Assembly (NCBI RefSeq): GCF_000420165.1
Contig: NZ_ATUK01000015.1
Location: 62,001 to 126,000 of the forward strand
DNA: 64,000 nt
DNA from: Thioalkalivibrio sp. AKL19
GTDB lineage: Bacteria; Pseudomonadota; Gammaproteobacteria; Ectothiorhodospirales; Ectothiorhodospiraceae
Reading direction: 5' to 3'
Position numbers and translations under genes: made by a program. Below, piece after piece: positions 38,640-55,036 of the stretch. Below the pieces are notes generated by a model that made no database searches, was not told the origin of the DNA, and was given only the letters and a program-made list of their open reading frames with translations. How positions within the stretch are numbered: the first letter of the stretch is position 1; the number at the start of each line of letters is the position of its first letter.

Positions 38640-39740
38640 TCAGGTCGCGCTGCGGGCGACGGTGGCCGGGGCGGGGTCGGCAAACGCGGGCATGACCTCT
38701 TCCGCGAAGCAGTCCATGGACTCCTCGGTCAGCGCATGCGGAACAGCCCCGGCGCCGAAGGCGAGCAGCACCTGGTCGACCCCGGCCTCGCGCAGCCCCT
38801 CGATGCGTTCGCGACACTCGGTGGGGGTGCCGACGAGCGTCATGCCCAGCATGTCGAGGACCTTCAGGTTGATCCCGGCCTTGACCAGATGGCGGAAGCG
38901 GCCGAGCGAGCGGTAATAGTCGTAGCCCTCGATCAGGCGTTCCAGCACCGGCAGGGTTTGCTGGAACATGTGGCGGTAGAACCACTCGAAGGCGGGCTTG
39001 GCCTCGCGCCGGGCGCGCTTGCCGTCCGGCAGGCACAGGACCCCAAGCGTCATGCCGACCCGGGGCGGGTGGGCCACGTCCGTGCGTGTCGCGTCCCAGG
39101 CCTCGTGGTACAGGCGGATGTCCTCGCGGATCATCTGCCAGGGCTTGAATGGCCCGGCCAGCGCCCCGATGCCCTGCTGCGCCGCCCAGGTAAAGGACTC
39201 CGGGCTGACCGCGGCGGTCCAGATCGGTGGGTGCGGGGTCTGTACCGGGCGCGGCATCACCGGCACGTCGTCCAGGTGATGGAACGGCCCGTCCTGGGTG
39301 ATGCGGCCGGTGGCGAAGGCCTGGCGCAGTGCATCCAGCCCGGCGTCGACCCGGGCGCGGGACTCGCTCATCTCGGCCCCGAATGTGGCATATTCGCGCG
39401 GCGAGAAACCACGCCCGATGCCCAGGTCCAGGCGTCCGCCGGAGAGCTGGTCGAGCATGCCGACGCGCTGCGCCACGCGTAGGGGGTGGTGGTAGGGCAG
39501 CGGGACCACGCCCAGTCCCAGGCGCAGGTGCTCGGTGCGCTGGCTGGCGGCGGCCAGGACCAGGTCCGGCGCGGTGGAGTGGGAGAACTCCGGCATCAGG
39601 TGGTGCTCCACCAGCCAGGCGGTGCCGAAGCCGAGACGATCTGCGCGCTCCCACAGGCGCAGGGTGTTCTCCAGCACCTCCGCTTCGGAGGTCTGCAGGA
39701 AGTCGGGCACCGAAAGCTCATGGAACAGGTCGAAACGCAT
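38640..39740 (-). CDS. Luciferase-like flavin-dependent oxidoreductase
   Basis: TIM-barrel protein of the bacterial luciferase-like monooxygenase family, about 366 aa from the ATG at 39740 (MRFDLFHEL). Family blocks are GFGTAWLVEHHL, LGLGVVPLPYHHPLRVAQRV, MLDQLSGGRLDLGIGRG and VGTPTECRERIEGLREAGVD. It would use FMNH2 or F420. FMN is more likely in this kind of organism. The substrate is unknown. Confidence 0.9.
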   Translation of the reverse strand: MRFDLFHELSVPDFLQTSEAEVLENTLRLWERADRLGFGTAWLVEHHLMPEFSHSTAPDLVLAAASQRTEHLRLGLGVVPLPYHHPLRVAQRVGMLDQLSGGRLDLGIGRGFSPREYATFGAEMSESRARVDAGLDALRQAFATGRITQDGPFHHLDDVPVMPRPVQTPHPPIWTAAVSPESFTWAAQQGIGALAGPFKPWQMIREDIRLYHEAWDATRTDVAHPPRVGMTLGVLCLPDGKRARREAKPAFEWFYRHMFQQTLPVLERLIEGYDYYRSLGRFRHLVKAGINLKVLDMLGMTLVGTPTECRERIEGLREAGVDQVLLAFGAGAVPHALTEESMDCFAEEVMPAFADPAPATVARSAT

Positions 39741-39818
39741 GGCGCCAACTGTGCCGCGCGCACGAGAGCGATACAAGCAGGCCGCGCAAAGCTGCGGTTA
39801 CGTCAGACGAGGAGAGGC

Positions 39819-40475
39819 ATGTCACAGGATCAGGGGGCGATGGTATTGCAGGCCGCCGGGGTCGCGGGCCCCGGCGAGGACTGGTGGGAAGGCTTCTTCC
39901 CGGAGGATCTGCCGCGGGAGTGGCAGCTCGAGTACTACACCCATTACCACAGCCGCTTGCTGCTGCCCGCTTCGGTGTGGCTGGAGACCGAAGCCCCGGC
40001 CTTTGGCGACTGGGGCGAGGCCGTGGCCCCCGCGCTGCGCCTGACACTGGACTGGCCGGCCGATCTTGCTCCCGGGGCGGGGGCCGCGCGGGTCCTCGCG
40101 CTCGCGGAGGCCGTTGGCGACTGCCTGCAGGCGGTGGTCCCGGGGCCGATGGACGCGGCCCGGGTACAGGCGATACGGGAGGCGCTGGAGTCGGCCGATC
40201 TGGGCCGCCTGACCGTCTACGGGGCCGGAGAGGATCGCGCGATCGCACGGGCCGCGGTGGCCTCGTTTCATCCGCCGGCAGGGGGTGAGTCGGCGGCCGC
40301 CGGCGGGGCCTGGCAGCTCGCCCCCGAGGCCGGACTGGATGCCCCGGGCTGGCGGGCGCTGGTGGAGGCCCTGGGTCAGGCCGGTGGCAGCGGGGAGATC
40401 CCGGTGTTCCTGCGTGCCCGCCCGGAACGTCTTTCCGACTTCCGTACCATTGCCCAGTTGCTGGGGGTGGGATGA
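39819..40475 (+). CDS. Hypothetical protein with a short DUF72-like N-terminal motif
   Basis: The 218-aa soluble protein starts at the ATG at 39819 behind an AGGAGAG ribosome site. Residues about 20-45 (DWWEGFFPEDLPREWQLEYY) resemble the opening of DUF72/YecE proteins. The expected TIM-barrel remainder is not recognisable and the protein is shorter than YecE, so it may be a diverged or truncated relative. The C-terminal third contains GGSGEIPVFLRARPERLSDF. It is followed by the family-A element copy 3. Confidence 0.7.
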   Translation: MSQDQGAMVLQAAGVAGPGEDWWEGFFPEDLPREWQLEYYTHYHSRLLLPASVWLETEAPAFGDWGEAVAPALRLTLDWPADLAPGAGAARVLALAEAVGDCLQAVVPGPMDAARVQAIREALESADLGRLTVYGAGEDRAIARAAVASFHPPAGGESAAAGGAWQLAPEAGLDAPGWRALVEALGQAGGSGEIPVFLRARPERLSDFRTIAQLLGVG

Positions 40476-40537
40476 AGTCTTCCAATACGGGTTTGACGGC
40501 CCCCGGGCCGGCGGCCAGACTTCCGGGTTCCGAGGGC

Positions 40538-40816
40538 CTAAGGAAACACTGATTAATGTACACACTCGCGTTGGTACCCCAGGTTTTCCGAGGCAAGGCG
40601 CGCGACGCAGCGGGTAGTGGTTCTACCCGCAAGCGGCGCAACGCAGGATCGGGGAACCTGGGGTACCAACCCCGAAGGGGCTCGGCCTCTTTTGCGTGCG
40701 CACGGCGTTGCGGCTCCCTTGTGCAGAATGACTGCACGGCGGTCACCGCACTCCACTCCTTCGCCCGCAAAAGCGACTCGAGCGCGAGCGTGTACATTAG
40801 TCAGTGTTTCCTTAAG
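40538..40816. repeat. Family-A palindromic element, copy 3 (about 279 bp)
   Basis: The left arm begins CCTAAGGAAACACTGATTAA and the right arm ends with the near-exact complement (…GTCAGTGTTTCCTTAAG). Arms extend about 33 bases with a few mismatches. The left half contains a second hairpin-rich part with GGTTTTCCGAGGCAAGGCGC and GGAACCTGGGGTACC. The right half from about 40,690 is nearly identical to copy 4. It occupies the gap just upstream of mlaF and may carry or disturb its promoter. Confidence 0.85.
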
Positions 40817-40830
40817 GGCGAGGAGCGCGC

Positions 40831-41664
40831 GTGACTGACCCGGCAGTGGAAGACAGTCCGCATATCGTGATCGAGAACCTGCGCTTCCGGCGCGGGCGCA
40901 AGGTGATCTTCGATGACCTGTCGATGCGCATTCCGCGCGGACAGGTGACGACCGTGATGGGCCCCAGCGGCAGCGGCAAGACCACGCTGCTGCGCCTGGT
41001 CGGCGGCCAGCTGCGCCCCGACAAGGGCCGCATCTGGGTTGATGGCCAGGAGGTGGCAAGGCTCTCCACGCGGCGGCTGTACGCCCTGCGCAAGCGCATG
41101 GGCATGCTGTTCCAGAGTGGTGCGTTGCTGACCGATCTCTCGGTGTTCGAGAACGTCGCCTTCCCGCTGCGCGAGCACACCGACCTGCCGGAGGACGTGC
41201 TGCACGCGCTGGTGCTGCTGAAACTCGAGGCGGTGGGGCTGCGCGCAGCGCGCGACCTGGACCCGGCCTCGCTGTCCGGGGGCATGGCGCGGCGTGTCGC
41301 CCTGGCGCGGGCGATCGCACTGGATCCGGACCTGATCCTCTACGACGAGCCCTTTACCGGGCTGGATCCGATCACGATGGGTCAGATCGTCAGCCTGATC
41401 CGCCGGACCAATCAAAGCCTGGGGCTCACCAGCGTACTGGTCTCGCATGACGTGACCGAGGCGATGGCGATCTCCGATCAGGTGGTGCTGATCGCCGATG
41501 GCCGGGTGGTGGATGCCGGACCGCCGGACGAGCTGGAGGCGCGTGCCTCCGACTGGAGCGCGCAGTTCCTGCAGGGGCGTCCGGACGGGCCGGTTCCGTT
41601 TCATTACCCGGGCGCGTCCTACCGCGACGACCTGCTGGGGCAGGCGGAGCGCCGCGATGACTGA
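40831..41664 (+). CDS. mlaF: Phospholipid transport ATPase MlaF
   Basis: ATP-binding subunit of the Mla system that keeps outer-membrane lipid asymmetry. The 277-aa ABC protein has Walker A GPSGSGKTTLLRLV, signature SLSGGMARRVALARAI and Walker B LILYDEPFTGLDP. It has a GTG start at 40831, with a GGCGAGGAG ribosome site upstream. It overlaps mlaE by eight bases. The start lies only 14 bases after a family-A repeat element. Confidence 0.95.
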   Translation: MTDPAVEDSPHIVIENLRFRRGRKVIFDDLSMRIPRGQVTTVMGPSGSGKTTLLRLVGGQLRPDKGRIWVDGQEVARLSTRRLYALRKRMGMLFQSGALLTDLSVFENVAFPLREHTDLPEDVLHALVLLKLEAVGLRAARDLDPASLSGGMARRVALARAIALDPDLILYDEPFTGLDPITMGQIVSLIRRTNQSLGLTSVLVSHDVTEAMAISDQVVLIADGRVVDAGPPDELEARASDWSAQFLQGRPDGPVPFHYPGASYRDDLLGQAERRDD

Positions 41665-42439
41665 CGCGATCGCCTCGCTGGGCCGGACCACGATCAACGC
41701 GCTGGTGGTGTTCGGTCGCGCGTTCGTCTTCCTGATCCGGGTGCTGGCCAGCCTGGATATTGTCATCCGTCGTTTCGGCCTGACGCTTGCCCAGGTGTAC
41801 TCGGTGGGCGTGCGGTCGCTGCTGATCATCATCGTGTCGGGGCTGTTTGTCGGCATGGTGCTGGCGTACCAGGGCTACATCACGCTGGTGAACTTTGGCG
41901 CCGCCGAGGCCCTGGGCGGGGTAGTCGCGCTGTCGCTGGTGCGCGAGCTGGGGCCGGTGGTGACGGCGCTGCTGTTCGCCGGGCGCGCCGGCTCCGCGCT
42001 GACCGCGGAGCTGGGGCTGATGAAGACCACCGAGCAGCTCTCGGCGATGGAGATGATGGCGGTGAACCCCTATCGCCGGATCTTCGCGCCGCGTTTTGTC
42101 GCCGGGTTCCTCTCCATGCCGCTTTTGGCCGCGATCTTCAGCGCCGTGGGCGTGATGGGCGGCTATATCGTCGGGGTGGGGCTGCTCGGCGTGGACAGCG
42201 GCGCCTACTTCTCGCAGATGCAGTCGGTGACCGACTGGAACGAGGATGTGCTCTCCGGCGTCATCAAAAGCATCGTGTTCGGCTTCGTGGTGACCTGGAT
42301 CGCGGTGTTCCAGGGCTTCAATGCCCAGCCGACGTCCGAGGGCATCTCGCGCGCCACGACCCAGACGGTGGTGGTGTCGTCGCTGGCGGTGCTGGGCCTC
42401 GATTTCATCCTGACCGGGCTGATGTTCGGCGCGGGTTGA
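41657..42439 (+). CDS. mlaE: Phospholipid ABC transporter permease MlaE
   Basis: The 260-aa MlaE/YrbE permease has five to six membrane helices, including VRSLLIIIVSGLFVGMVLAY. The conserved loop LVRELGPVVTALLFAGRAGS, ELGLMKTTEQLSAMEMMAVN and SVIFGF-like FGFVVTWIAVFQGFNA segments are typical. It forms the membrane core with MlaF (ATPase), MlaD (MCE ring) and MlaB. It overlaps mlaF by 8 bases; a remnant of a family-A element separates it from mlaD. Confidence 0.95.
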   Translation: MTDAIASLGRTTINALVVFGRAFVFLIRVLASLDIVIRRFGLTLAQVYSVGVRSLLIIIVSGLFVGMVLAYQGYITLVNFGAAEALGGVVALSLVRELGPVVTALLFAGRAGSALTAELGLMKTTEQLSAMEMMAVNPYRRIFAPRFVAGFLSMPLLAAIFSAVGVMGGYIVGVGLLGVDSGAYFSQMQSVTDWNEDVLSGVIKSIVFGFVVTWIAVFQGFNAQPTSEGISRATTQTVVVSSLAVLGLDFILTGLMFGAG

Positions 42440-42440
42440 C

Positions 42441-42461
42441 CCATCAGTGTTTCCCTAGGGT
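42441..42461. repeat. Family-A element remnant between mlaE and mlaD
   Basis: ATCAGTGTTTCCCTAGGG (42443-42460) matches the terminal sequence of the right ends of copies 3 and 4, without a partner arm or interior. It occupies most of the 29-base mlaE-mlaD spacer and reaches to the translation start region of mlaD. It looks like the leftover of an excised or internally deleted copy. The short length leaves some chance of coincidence, but its identity to the family terminus over 13 or more bases is suggestive. Confidence 0.6.
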
Positions 42462-42468
42462 GGCAATA

Positions 42469-42927
42469 ATGAAGGTACGTTTCTTCGAACTGGCGGTCGG
42501 TGTCTTCGTGCTCCTGGGCATCGGGGCGCTGTTCTACCTGGCGGTCCAGGTCAGCAACGTGACCGACTACCACGATCGCGACACCTACACCGTGACCGGC
42601 TATTTCGACAACATCGGCGGCCTCAAGACGCGGGCCCCGGTCACGGTCTCGGGTGTGCGCATCGGCCGGGTCGCGGATATCCGCTACGATCCGGAACGCT
42701 TTCGCGCCGAGGTGACCCTGGCGATCCGCTCGGAGCACGACTACCTGCCGATGGATACCCAGGCCGCCATCCATACCGCGGGGCTGCTGGGCGAGCAGTA
42801 CATTGCGCTGGAGCCGGGTGGCGACTACGAGACCCTGCAGGATGGTGATGAAGTGATGTTTACCCAGTCGGCGCTGGTGCTCGAGAACCTCATCGGCCGT
42901 TTCATGACCAATATGGGGAGCGACTGA
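42469..42927 (+). CDS. mlaD: Mla system MCE-domain protein MlaD
   Basis: The 152-aa MCE protein is anchored by one N-terminal helix (FELAVGVFVLLGIGALFYLA) and forms a hexameric lipid channel ring. MCE features include YFDNIGGLKTRAPVTVSGV, GRVADIRYDPERFRAEVTLA and AAIHTAGLLGEQYIALEPGG. The ATG at 42469 gives MKVRFFEL. An upstream GTG at 42460 is possible. The ribosome-binding area overlaps the family-A remnant. It is followed by a full family-A element before mlaC. Confidence 0.95.
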   Translation: MKVRFFELAVGVFVLLGIGALFYLAVQVSNVTDYHDRDTYTVTGYFDNIGGLKTRAPVTVSGVRIGRVADIRYDPERFRAEVTLAIRSEHDYLPMDTQAAIHTAGLLGEQYIALEPGGDYETLQDGDEVMFTQSALVLENLIGRFMTNMGSD

Positions 42928-42930
42928 GCG

Positions 42931-43145
42931 CCTAGGCAAACACTGATTAATGTACACACTCGCGTTGGCACCCCACAAGCGATTGAATGCAGGGGCTCGG
43001 CCGCCCGTTGTTGACGAAAACGGGCGCGCGCACGGCGTTGCGGCTCCCTTGTGCAGAATGACTGCACGGCGGTCACCGCACTCCACTCCTTCGCCCGCAA
43101 AAGCGACTCGAGCGCGAGCGTGTACATTAATCAGTGTTTGCGTAG
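42931..43145. repeat. Family-A palindromic element, copy 4 (about 215 bp)
   Basis: The left arm CTAGGCAAACACTGATTAAT and the right arm ending ATTAATCAGTGTTTGCGTAG are near-perfect inverted repeats. From about 43,025 the right half is almost base-for-base identical to copy 3, with a single difference seen in about 110 bases. The left interior differs: a short ACAAGCGATTGAATGCAGGG block and a GCCCGTTGTTGACGAAAACGGGC hairpin. It separates mlaD from mlaC within the operon. Confidence 0.85.
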
Positions 43146-43171
43146 AACGATCCAAACCGGGAGCAAGAGAC

Positions 43172-43833
43172 ATGACATGGTTGCGTGACTACATGCGGAT
43201 CCTGCCGCTGGGGCTGCTGGCCCTGCTGCTGGCAGCACCAGCCCAGGCCGACAACCCGAGCGAGCTTATCAAGCAGTCCATCGACGCGGTCTACGATGAG
43301 CTGCGCGCCAACAAGGAACGTGCCCAGGAGGAGCCCGATTTCGTCATTGGCGTGATCGAGGACAAGATCCTGCCCGGCGTGGACCTCGACGGCATGGCGC
43401 GTCTGGTCCTGGCTCGCCACTGGCGCGATGCGTCCGATGAGCAGCGCGAACGCTTTACCGAGGGATTCAAGAACACCCTGCTGCAGGCCTACGGGGTGCA
43501 GCTGGCGGATCACCTGGACAAGGACGTGCGCGTGATCGAACGCCGCTCGCGCCAGGACGAGCGCATGGCGGTGGTGGCTACCGAGGTGGTGATGGGCTCC
43601 GGCCAGTCGAACATCCAGGTCAACTACCGTCTGCGCCCGGTGAACGGCGAATGGAAGGTCTTCGACGTCGAAGCCGAGGGGCTCAGCTTCGTGGGCAACT
43701 TTCGTACCCGCTTCAACGAGGAGATCAACCGCGACGGCCTGGATGCCCTGATCGCGCGCCTGGAGGACGGGGACGAGGCGCTGATCGAGGATGCGGTCGG
43801 AGATGTAACCCCTGACAATGGGGCCGGAAACCG

Positions 43834-43837
<4 letters not shown>
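43172..43837 (+). CDS. mlaC: Mla periplasmic phospholipid-binding protein MlaC
   Basis: Periplasmic shuttle that carries phospholipid between the outer-membrane MlaA complex and MlaFEDB. The signal peptide (ILPLGLLALLLAAPAQAD) is followed by the NTF2-like Ttg2D domain: IEDKILPGVDLDGMARLVLA, RFTEGFKNTLLQAYGVQLAD and a C-terminal VFDVEAEGLSFVGNFRTRFN. 221 aa. It starts behind a GAGCAAGAG purine stretch, 26 bases after the family-A element, and overlaps mlaB by four bases. Confidence 0.94.
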
Positions 43838-45521
<1,684 letters not shown>

Positions 45522-45559
45522 TCCCGCGACTCAAACCGAACCGGACGAACGCCTGACCC

Positions 45560-46210
45560 ATGATGGATCCCAACGCCCTGACCATCGCCCTGTCCAAGGG
45601 CCGCATCCTCAAGGACACCCTGCCGCTGCTTTCCAGCGCGGGGATCGAACTGCTGGAGGATCCGGACAACACGCGCAAGCTGATCCTCGACACCAACCGC
45701 GAGGACGTGAAGATCGTGGTGGTGCGCGCGACCGACGTGCCGACCTACGTGCAGCATGGCGCGGCATCCATCGGCGTGGCCGGCAAGGACGTACTGATGG
45801 AGCACGGCGCGGCCGGGCTGTACGAGCCGCTGGACCTGCACATCGCCCAATGCCGCCTGATGCTGGCGGGCCGTCCGGGGCGGCAGCCGGACCCGCAGCA
45901 GCGCCTGCGCATTGCCACCAAGTTCGTGAACATCACGCAGAACTACTTCGCCCAGCAGGGTCGCCAGGTCGAGATCATCAAGCTCTACGGCTCGATGGAA
46001 CTGGCACCGCTGGTGGGCCTGGCCGACTACATCGTGGACCTGGTGGATACCGGGAACACCCTCAAGGCCAACGGCCTGGAGCCGCTGGAACTGATTACCC
46101 CCATCAGTTCCCGGTTGATCGTGAACCAGGCAGCCATGAAGATGCGACATAGAACCATTCAAAATCTTGTCGAGGGCCTGCGGGAGGCCGTCACCCCCGC
46201 GACGACGTAA
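45560..46210 (+). CDS. hisG: ATP phosphoribosyltransferase, short form HisG
   Basis: First enzyme of histidine synthesis, condensing ATP and PRPP. The 216-aa length marks the short form, which needs the regulatory subunit HisZ; no hisZ is in this window. Segments include [38 protein letters not shown] and the PRPP-binding [19 protein letters not shown]. Two adjacent ATGs are possible starts. It is 38 bases after murA and 11 bases before the DAHP synthase. Confidence 0.95.
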   Translation: MMDPNALTIALSKGRILKDTLPLLSSAGIELLEDPDNTRKLILDTNREDVKIVVVRATDVPTYVQHGAASIGVAGKDVLMEHGAAGLYEPLDLHIAQCRLMLAGRPGRQPDPQQRLRIATKFVNITQNYFAQQGRQVEIIKLYGSMELAPLVGLADYIVDLVDTGNTLKANGLEPLELITPISSRLIVNQAAMKMRHRTIQNLVEGLREAVTPATT

Positions 46211-46221
46211 CCGAGAACACC

Positions 46222-47289
<1,068 letters not shown>

Positions 47290-47303
47290 CCGAGGAGTTT
47301 CAC

Positions 47304-48605
47304 ATGCCATCGATTGCCCGACTCGATACCCAGCAGCCCGATTTCGATCAGGCCCTGGAGCACCTGCTGTCCTGGGAATCCGTTGCCGACACCGGCGTGC
47401 GGGACGCGGTGGACGAGATCCTCGGCGCGGTGCGCTCCGAGGGCGACGCCGCGGTCCTGCGCTACACCACCAAATTCGACCGTCTCGACCGCGCCGCAGT
47501 CTCCGAGCTGGAGATCCCGCACGACCGGCTGCAGGCCGCACTGGAGTCGATCCCGCCGGAGCAGCGCAAGGCCCTGGAGCTGGCCAGCGCACGCATCCGC
47601 CGCTACGCCGAGCACCAGCTCATGCGGGATTGGGATTTCACCGACGAGGACGGCACCGTTCTCGGCCAGCGCGTGACCGCGCTGGACTCGGTGGGCCTGT
47701 ACGTCCCCGGGGGCAAGGCGGCCTACCCGTCCTCCGTGCTGATGAACGCCATCCCGGCCAAGGTCGCCGGTGTCGAGTTGCTGGTCATGGTCGTGCCCGC
47801 CCCCGGCGGTGAGTTGAACGATCTGGTGCTGGCCGCGGCCGCCGTGGCCGGCGTGGATCGCGTGTTTACCGTGGGGGGTGCCCAGGCCGTGGCCGCGCTG
47901 GCCTATGGGACGCAGACGATCCCGGCGGTGGACAAGATCGTTGGTCCCGGCAACATCTTCGTGGCCGCGGCCAAGCGCGAGGTGTTCGGCACCGTCGGCA
48001 TCGACATGATCGCCGGTCCGTCCGAGATCCTGGTGGTCTGCGACGGCGAGACCGACCCCGACTGGATCGCGGCCGACCTGTTCTCTCAGGCCGAGCACGA
48101 CGAGCAGGCCCAGTCCATCCTGCTGTCCTGGGACGACGCGTTTCTTGACCGCGTGGCCGAGGCCATGGACCGTCTGCTCGAAGAAATGCCGCGCGCCGAG
48201 ATCATCCGCACCAGCCTCGACAAGCGCGGCGCGCTGGTGAAGGTGCGCGACTCGGCCGAGGCCGTCGCGGTCGCCAACCGCATCGCCCCGGAGCACCTGG
48301 AGCTGTCGGTGGCCGACCCGCAGGCGATGCTGGATGCCGGGCTGCGCCACGCCGGCGCGATCTTCATGGGCCGCTATACCTCCGAGGCCCTGGGCGACTA
48401 CTGCGCCGGTCCCAACCACGTGCTGCCGACCTCGCGTACCGCGCGCTTCTCCTCGCCACTGGGCGTGTACGACTTCCAGAAGCGTTCGAGCATCATCCAC
48501 TGCTCGGCCGAGGGCGCGGCCAAGCTGGGCGAGACCGCCGCGGCGCTGGCCCATGGCGAGGGCCTGACCGCCCACGCGCGCTCCGCCGAACTGCGCAGTC
48601 GATGA
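47304..48605 (+). CDS. hisD: Histidinol dehydrogenase HisD
   Basis: Zinc- and NAD-dependent enzyme that oxidises histidinol to histidine in two steps. The 433-aa protein contains [51 protein letters not shown], the Zn/acid-base segment [18 protein letters not shown] and [20 protein letters not shown] with [21 protein letters not shown] ribosome site precedes the ATG. It overlaps hisC by four bases. Confidence 0.97.
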   Translation: MPSIARLDTQQPDFDQALEHLLSWESVADTGVRDAVDEILGAVRSEGDAAVLRYTTKFDRLDRAAVSELEIPHDRLQAALESIPPEQRKALELASARIRRYAEHQLMRDWDFTDEDGTVLGQRVTALDSVGLYVPGGKAAYPSSVLMNAIPAKVAGVELLVMVVPAPGGELNDLVLAAAAVAGVDRVFTVGGAQAVAALAYGTQTIPAVDKIVGPGNIFVAAAKREVFGTVGIDMIAGPSEILVVCDGETDPDWIAADLFSQAEHDEQAQSILLSWDDAFLDRVAEAMDRLLEEMPRAEIIRTSLDKRGALVKVRDSAEAVAVANRIAPEHLELSVADPQAMLDAGLRHAGAIFMGRYTSEALGDYCAGPNHVLPTSRTARFSSPLGVYDFQKRSSIIHCSAEGAAKLGETAAALAHGEGLTAHARSAELRSR

Positions 48606-49696
48606 CCGCCCGTGCGACCCGGACCCCGGACGCCCTGATGCGCCCGGAGGTGCTGGCGCAGCCGGCCTACCAGGTGGCCGACGCGACGGGCCTGATCAAG
48701 CTGGACGCGATGGAGAACCCGCATCCCTGGCCGGGGGAGCTGGAAGACGCCTGGCTGGCGGCCCTGCGCGATCCGCAGCTGAACCGCTATCCCGACGCCC
48801 AGGCACTGGGTCTGGCCGCACAGGTGCGCGCCGCCCACGGCGTGCCCGAGGCCGCCGGATTGATGTTCGGCAATGGCTCCGACGAACTCATCCAGATCCT
48901 GATCACGGCGGTCGCGGGTTCCGGGCGTCCGGTGCTGGCGCCGGAGCCGACCTTCGTGATGTATGGCGTGCTGGCCCGAGCGCTGGGGGTGCCGTTCATC
49001 GGTGTCCCCCTGAACGCGGACTTCACCCTGGCCCTCGACGCGATGCGCGCGGCGATGGCCGAGCACAACCCGGCGCTGGTGTTCCTCGCCTACCCGAACA
49101 ATCCCACCGGGACGCTGGACGATGCCGCGACGGTAGAGGCCATCGTCGACGAGAACCCCGGTGTCACGGTGGTCGACGAGGCCTACGCCCCGTTCGCCGC
49201 GCACAGCTTCCTTCCGCGCGTCGGAGAGGATGACGGCCTGATGGTGATGCGCACGGTCTCCAAGCTGGGGCTGGCCGGTGCACGGCTTGGCTATCTGGCA
49301 GGCACGCCGGCCTGGATCGATGCGCTGGATCGCCTGCGCCTGCCGTACAACATCAATACCCTGACCCAGCGCTCGGTGGCCTTCGCCCTGGAGCACCGCG
49401 AGGCGCTGGACACGCAGGCGCGCGGAATCGTCGAGGAACGCGACCGCCTGAGCGAGCGTCTGATCGCGACGACGGGGGTCGAGCAGGTCTTTCCCAGCCA
49501 GGCGAACTTCATCCTGTTCCGGGTACGCGCCGGGGCGGGGCATGCGACCTTCGCGGCCCTGCGCGACGCCGGGATCCTGATCAAGGACGTCGGCCGCGCG
49601 CATCCGCTACTCGCGGATTGTCTGCGCGTGACCGTCGGTCGCCCCGACGAAAACGACGCCTTCCTCGCCGCGCTGGGGCAGGCCCTCGCCGCCTGA
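48602..49696 (+). CDS. hisC: Histidinol-phosphate aminotransferase HisC
   Basis: PLP-dependent aminotransferase of 364 aa converting imidazole acetol phosphate to histidinol phosphate. Fold-type I motifs include [42 protein letters not shown] and the PLP lysine in [17 protein letters not shown]. The C-terminal Arg that binds the substrate carboxylate is in [15 protein letters not shown] overlaps the hisD stop (ATGA). It ends the murA-hisG-aro-hisD-hisC series. Confidence 0.96.
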   Translation: MTARATRTPDALMRPEVLAQPAYQVADATGLIKLDAMENPHPWPGELEDAWLAALRDPQLNRYPDAQALGLAAQVRAAHGVPEAAGLMFGNGSDELIQILITAVAGSGRPVLAPEPTFVMYGVLARALGVPFIGVPLNADFTLALDAMRAAMAEHNPALVFLAYPNNPTGTLDDAATVEAIVDENPGVTVVDEAYAPFAAHSFLPRVGEDDGLMVMRTVSKLGLAGARLGYLAGTPAWIDALDRLRLPYNINTLTQRSVAFALEHREALDTQARGIVEERDRLSERLIATTGVEQVFPSQANFILFRVRAGAGHATFAALRDAGILIKDVGRAHPLLADCLRVTVGRPDENDAFLAALGQALAA

Positions 49697-50141
49697 CGCT
49701 TTTCCCGGCGCCACGCCTTTTGGTTGCACCACAGAGTGCACAGAGGACACGGAGAAATTCGTGGAGTGGTTTCCGGAACGGGTTAAGTGGAGCGCACACG
49801 GGGTCTTGCCATCGCGTACGCCGCGGCGAGATCGGATGAAGGCGGGGCACCAGGTCCGGTTTTCGTTCACCCTGTCCCGACCTCGGAAAACCGGAGGTCT
49901 TCCCGGCCGCAACGTAGCGAAGAGCCGGGATCTCCGACGTAAATCCTGCCCTCCAGCGTTCGGTTGGGCCACACCGCGGAGATCCCGGATAACCGCTGCG
50001 CGGTTTCCGGGATGACAAGGGGGCGTTGCCGGGCCGGTGTGCAAGAGCGGCGATAGCCCCTGACAGCCCTGCGCATTTCTCCGTGTCCTCCGTGCCCTCT
50101 GTGGTGAAAAGCCTTTCCTGGCCCTTTCCCGGCGCGGCTTG
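49697..50141. repeat. Gene-free gap bounded by CACAGAG/CTCTGTG inverted arms (family C)
   Basis: The left arm at about 49,728-49,756 (CACCACAGAG…GAGGACACGGAGAAA) and right arm at about 50,076-50,106 (TTTCTCCGTGTCCTC…CTCTGTGGTG) are near-perfect reverse complements, about 320 bases apart. The interior has smaller inverted pairs, such as GCCGGGATCT against AGATCCCGG and AACCGC against GCGGTT. I find no convincing gene. The arms match a widely scattered bacterial intergenic motif type (ACCACAGAGNCACAGAGG). It lies between hisC and lhr, whose ends converge here. Confidence 0.7.
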
Positions 50142-54659
<4,518 letters not shown>

Positions 54660-54672
54660 GGCCCCGGCGGGG

Positions 54673-54975
54673 TCAGGCGTGGCCGACGGTGGTGTCGGTG
54701 GTGGCGTGGAAATAGTCGCTGTCGCGCGCCAGCTCGTCGATCAGCTCGTGCAGCATGGCCAGACGGCTCTCGGCATCCGCGAACGGGGCGCAGTCCTGGC
54801 ACAACGGATCGCCGCAGGGCTGGCGGCTGTACAGCCAGAAATGCACGGCACCGGCCAGCAGGCCGTCGGCAACGTCGCCGGTCTCGTCGGCCTGGCCGTC
54901 GTCGGCCAGGCGGTTGGCCAGCTCGATCAGGTGCTGGGCGGCGTTGTTGTAGGTCTGGTCGGCGGTGTCGTTCAT
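54673..54975 (-). CDS. Small hypothetical protein with a Cys cluster
   Basis: Acidic 100-aa protein with no signal peptide or membrane helix. The centre has Cys-x4-Cys-x2-Cys (QPCGDPLCQDCAPF), which could bind a metal. Helical flanks are rich in Leu, Ala and Asp. I do not recognise a family. It sits directly upstream of lhr (13-base gap) and downstream of the phosphodiesterase gene, so it is probably in the bolA-PDE-lhr transcript. Confidence 0.75.
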   Translation of the reverse strand: MNDTADQTYNNAAQHLIELANRLADDGQADETGDVADGLLAGAVHFWLYSRQPCGDPLCQDCAPFADAESRLAMLHELIDELARDSDYFHATTDTTVGHA

Positions 54976-55036
54976 GGGATCTCGAAATCGGTTTACGGCA
55001 AGCCGCGATCATTCGACCGCGGGCAAACCCCGCAGT

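Noticed and set aside
42825-43127. Short reading frames starting MYTLA in family-A copies 3 and 4, on both strands
   Set aside because: They arise because the inverted arms contain ATGTACACxCTCGC, so both ends open with the same codons. They differ after the shared repeat, lack ribosome sites and overlap genes or repeats.
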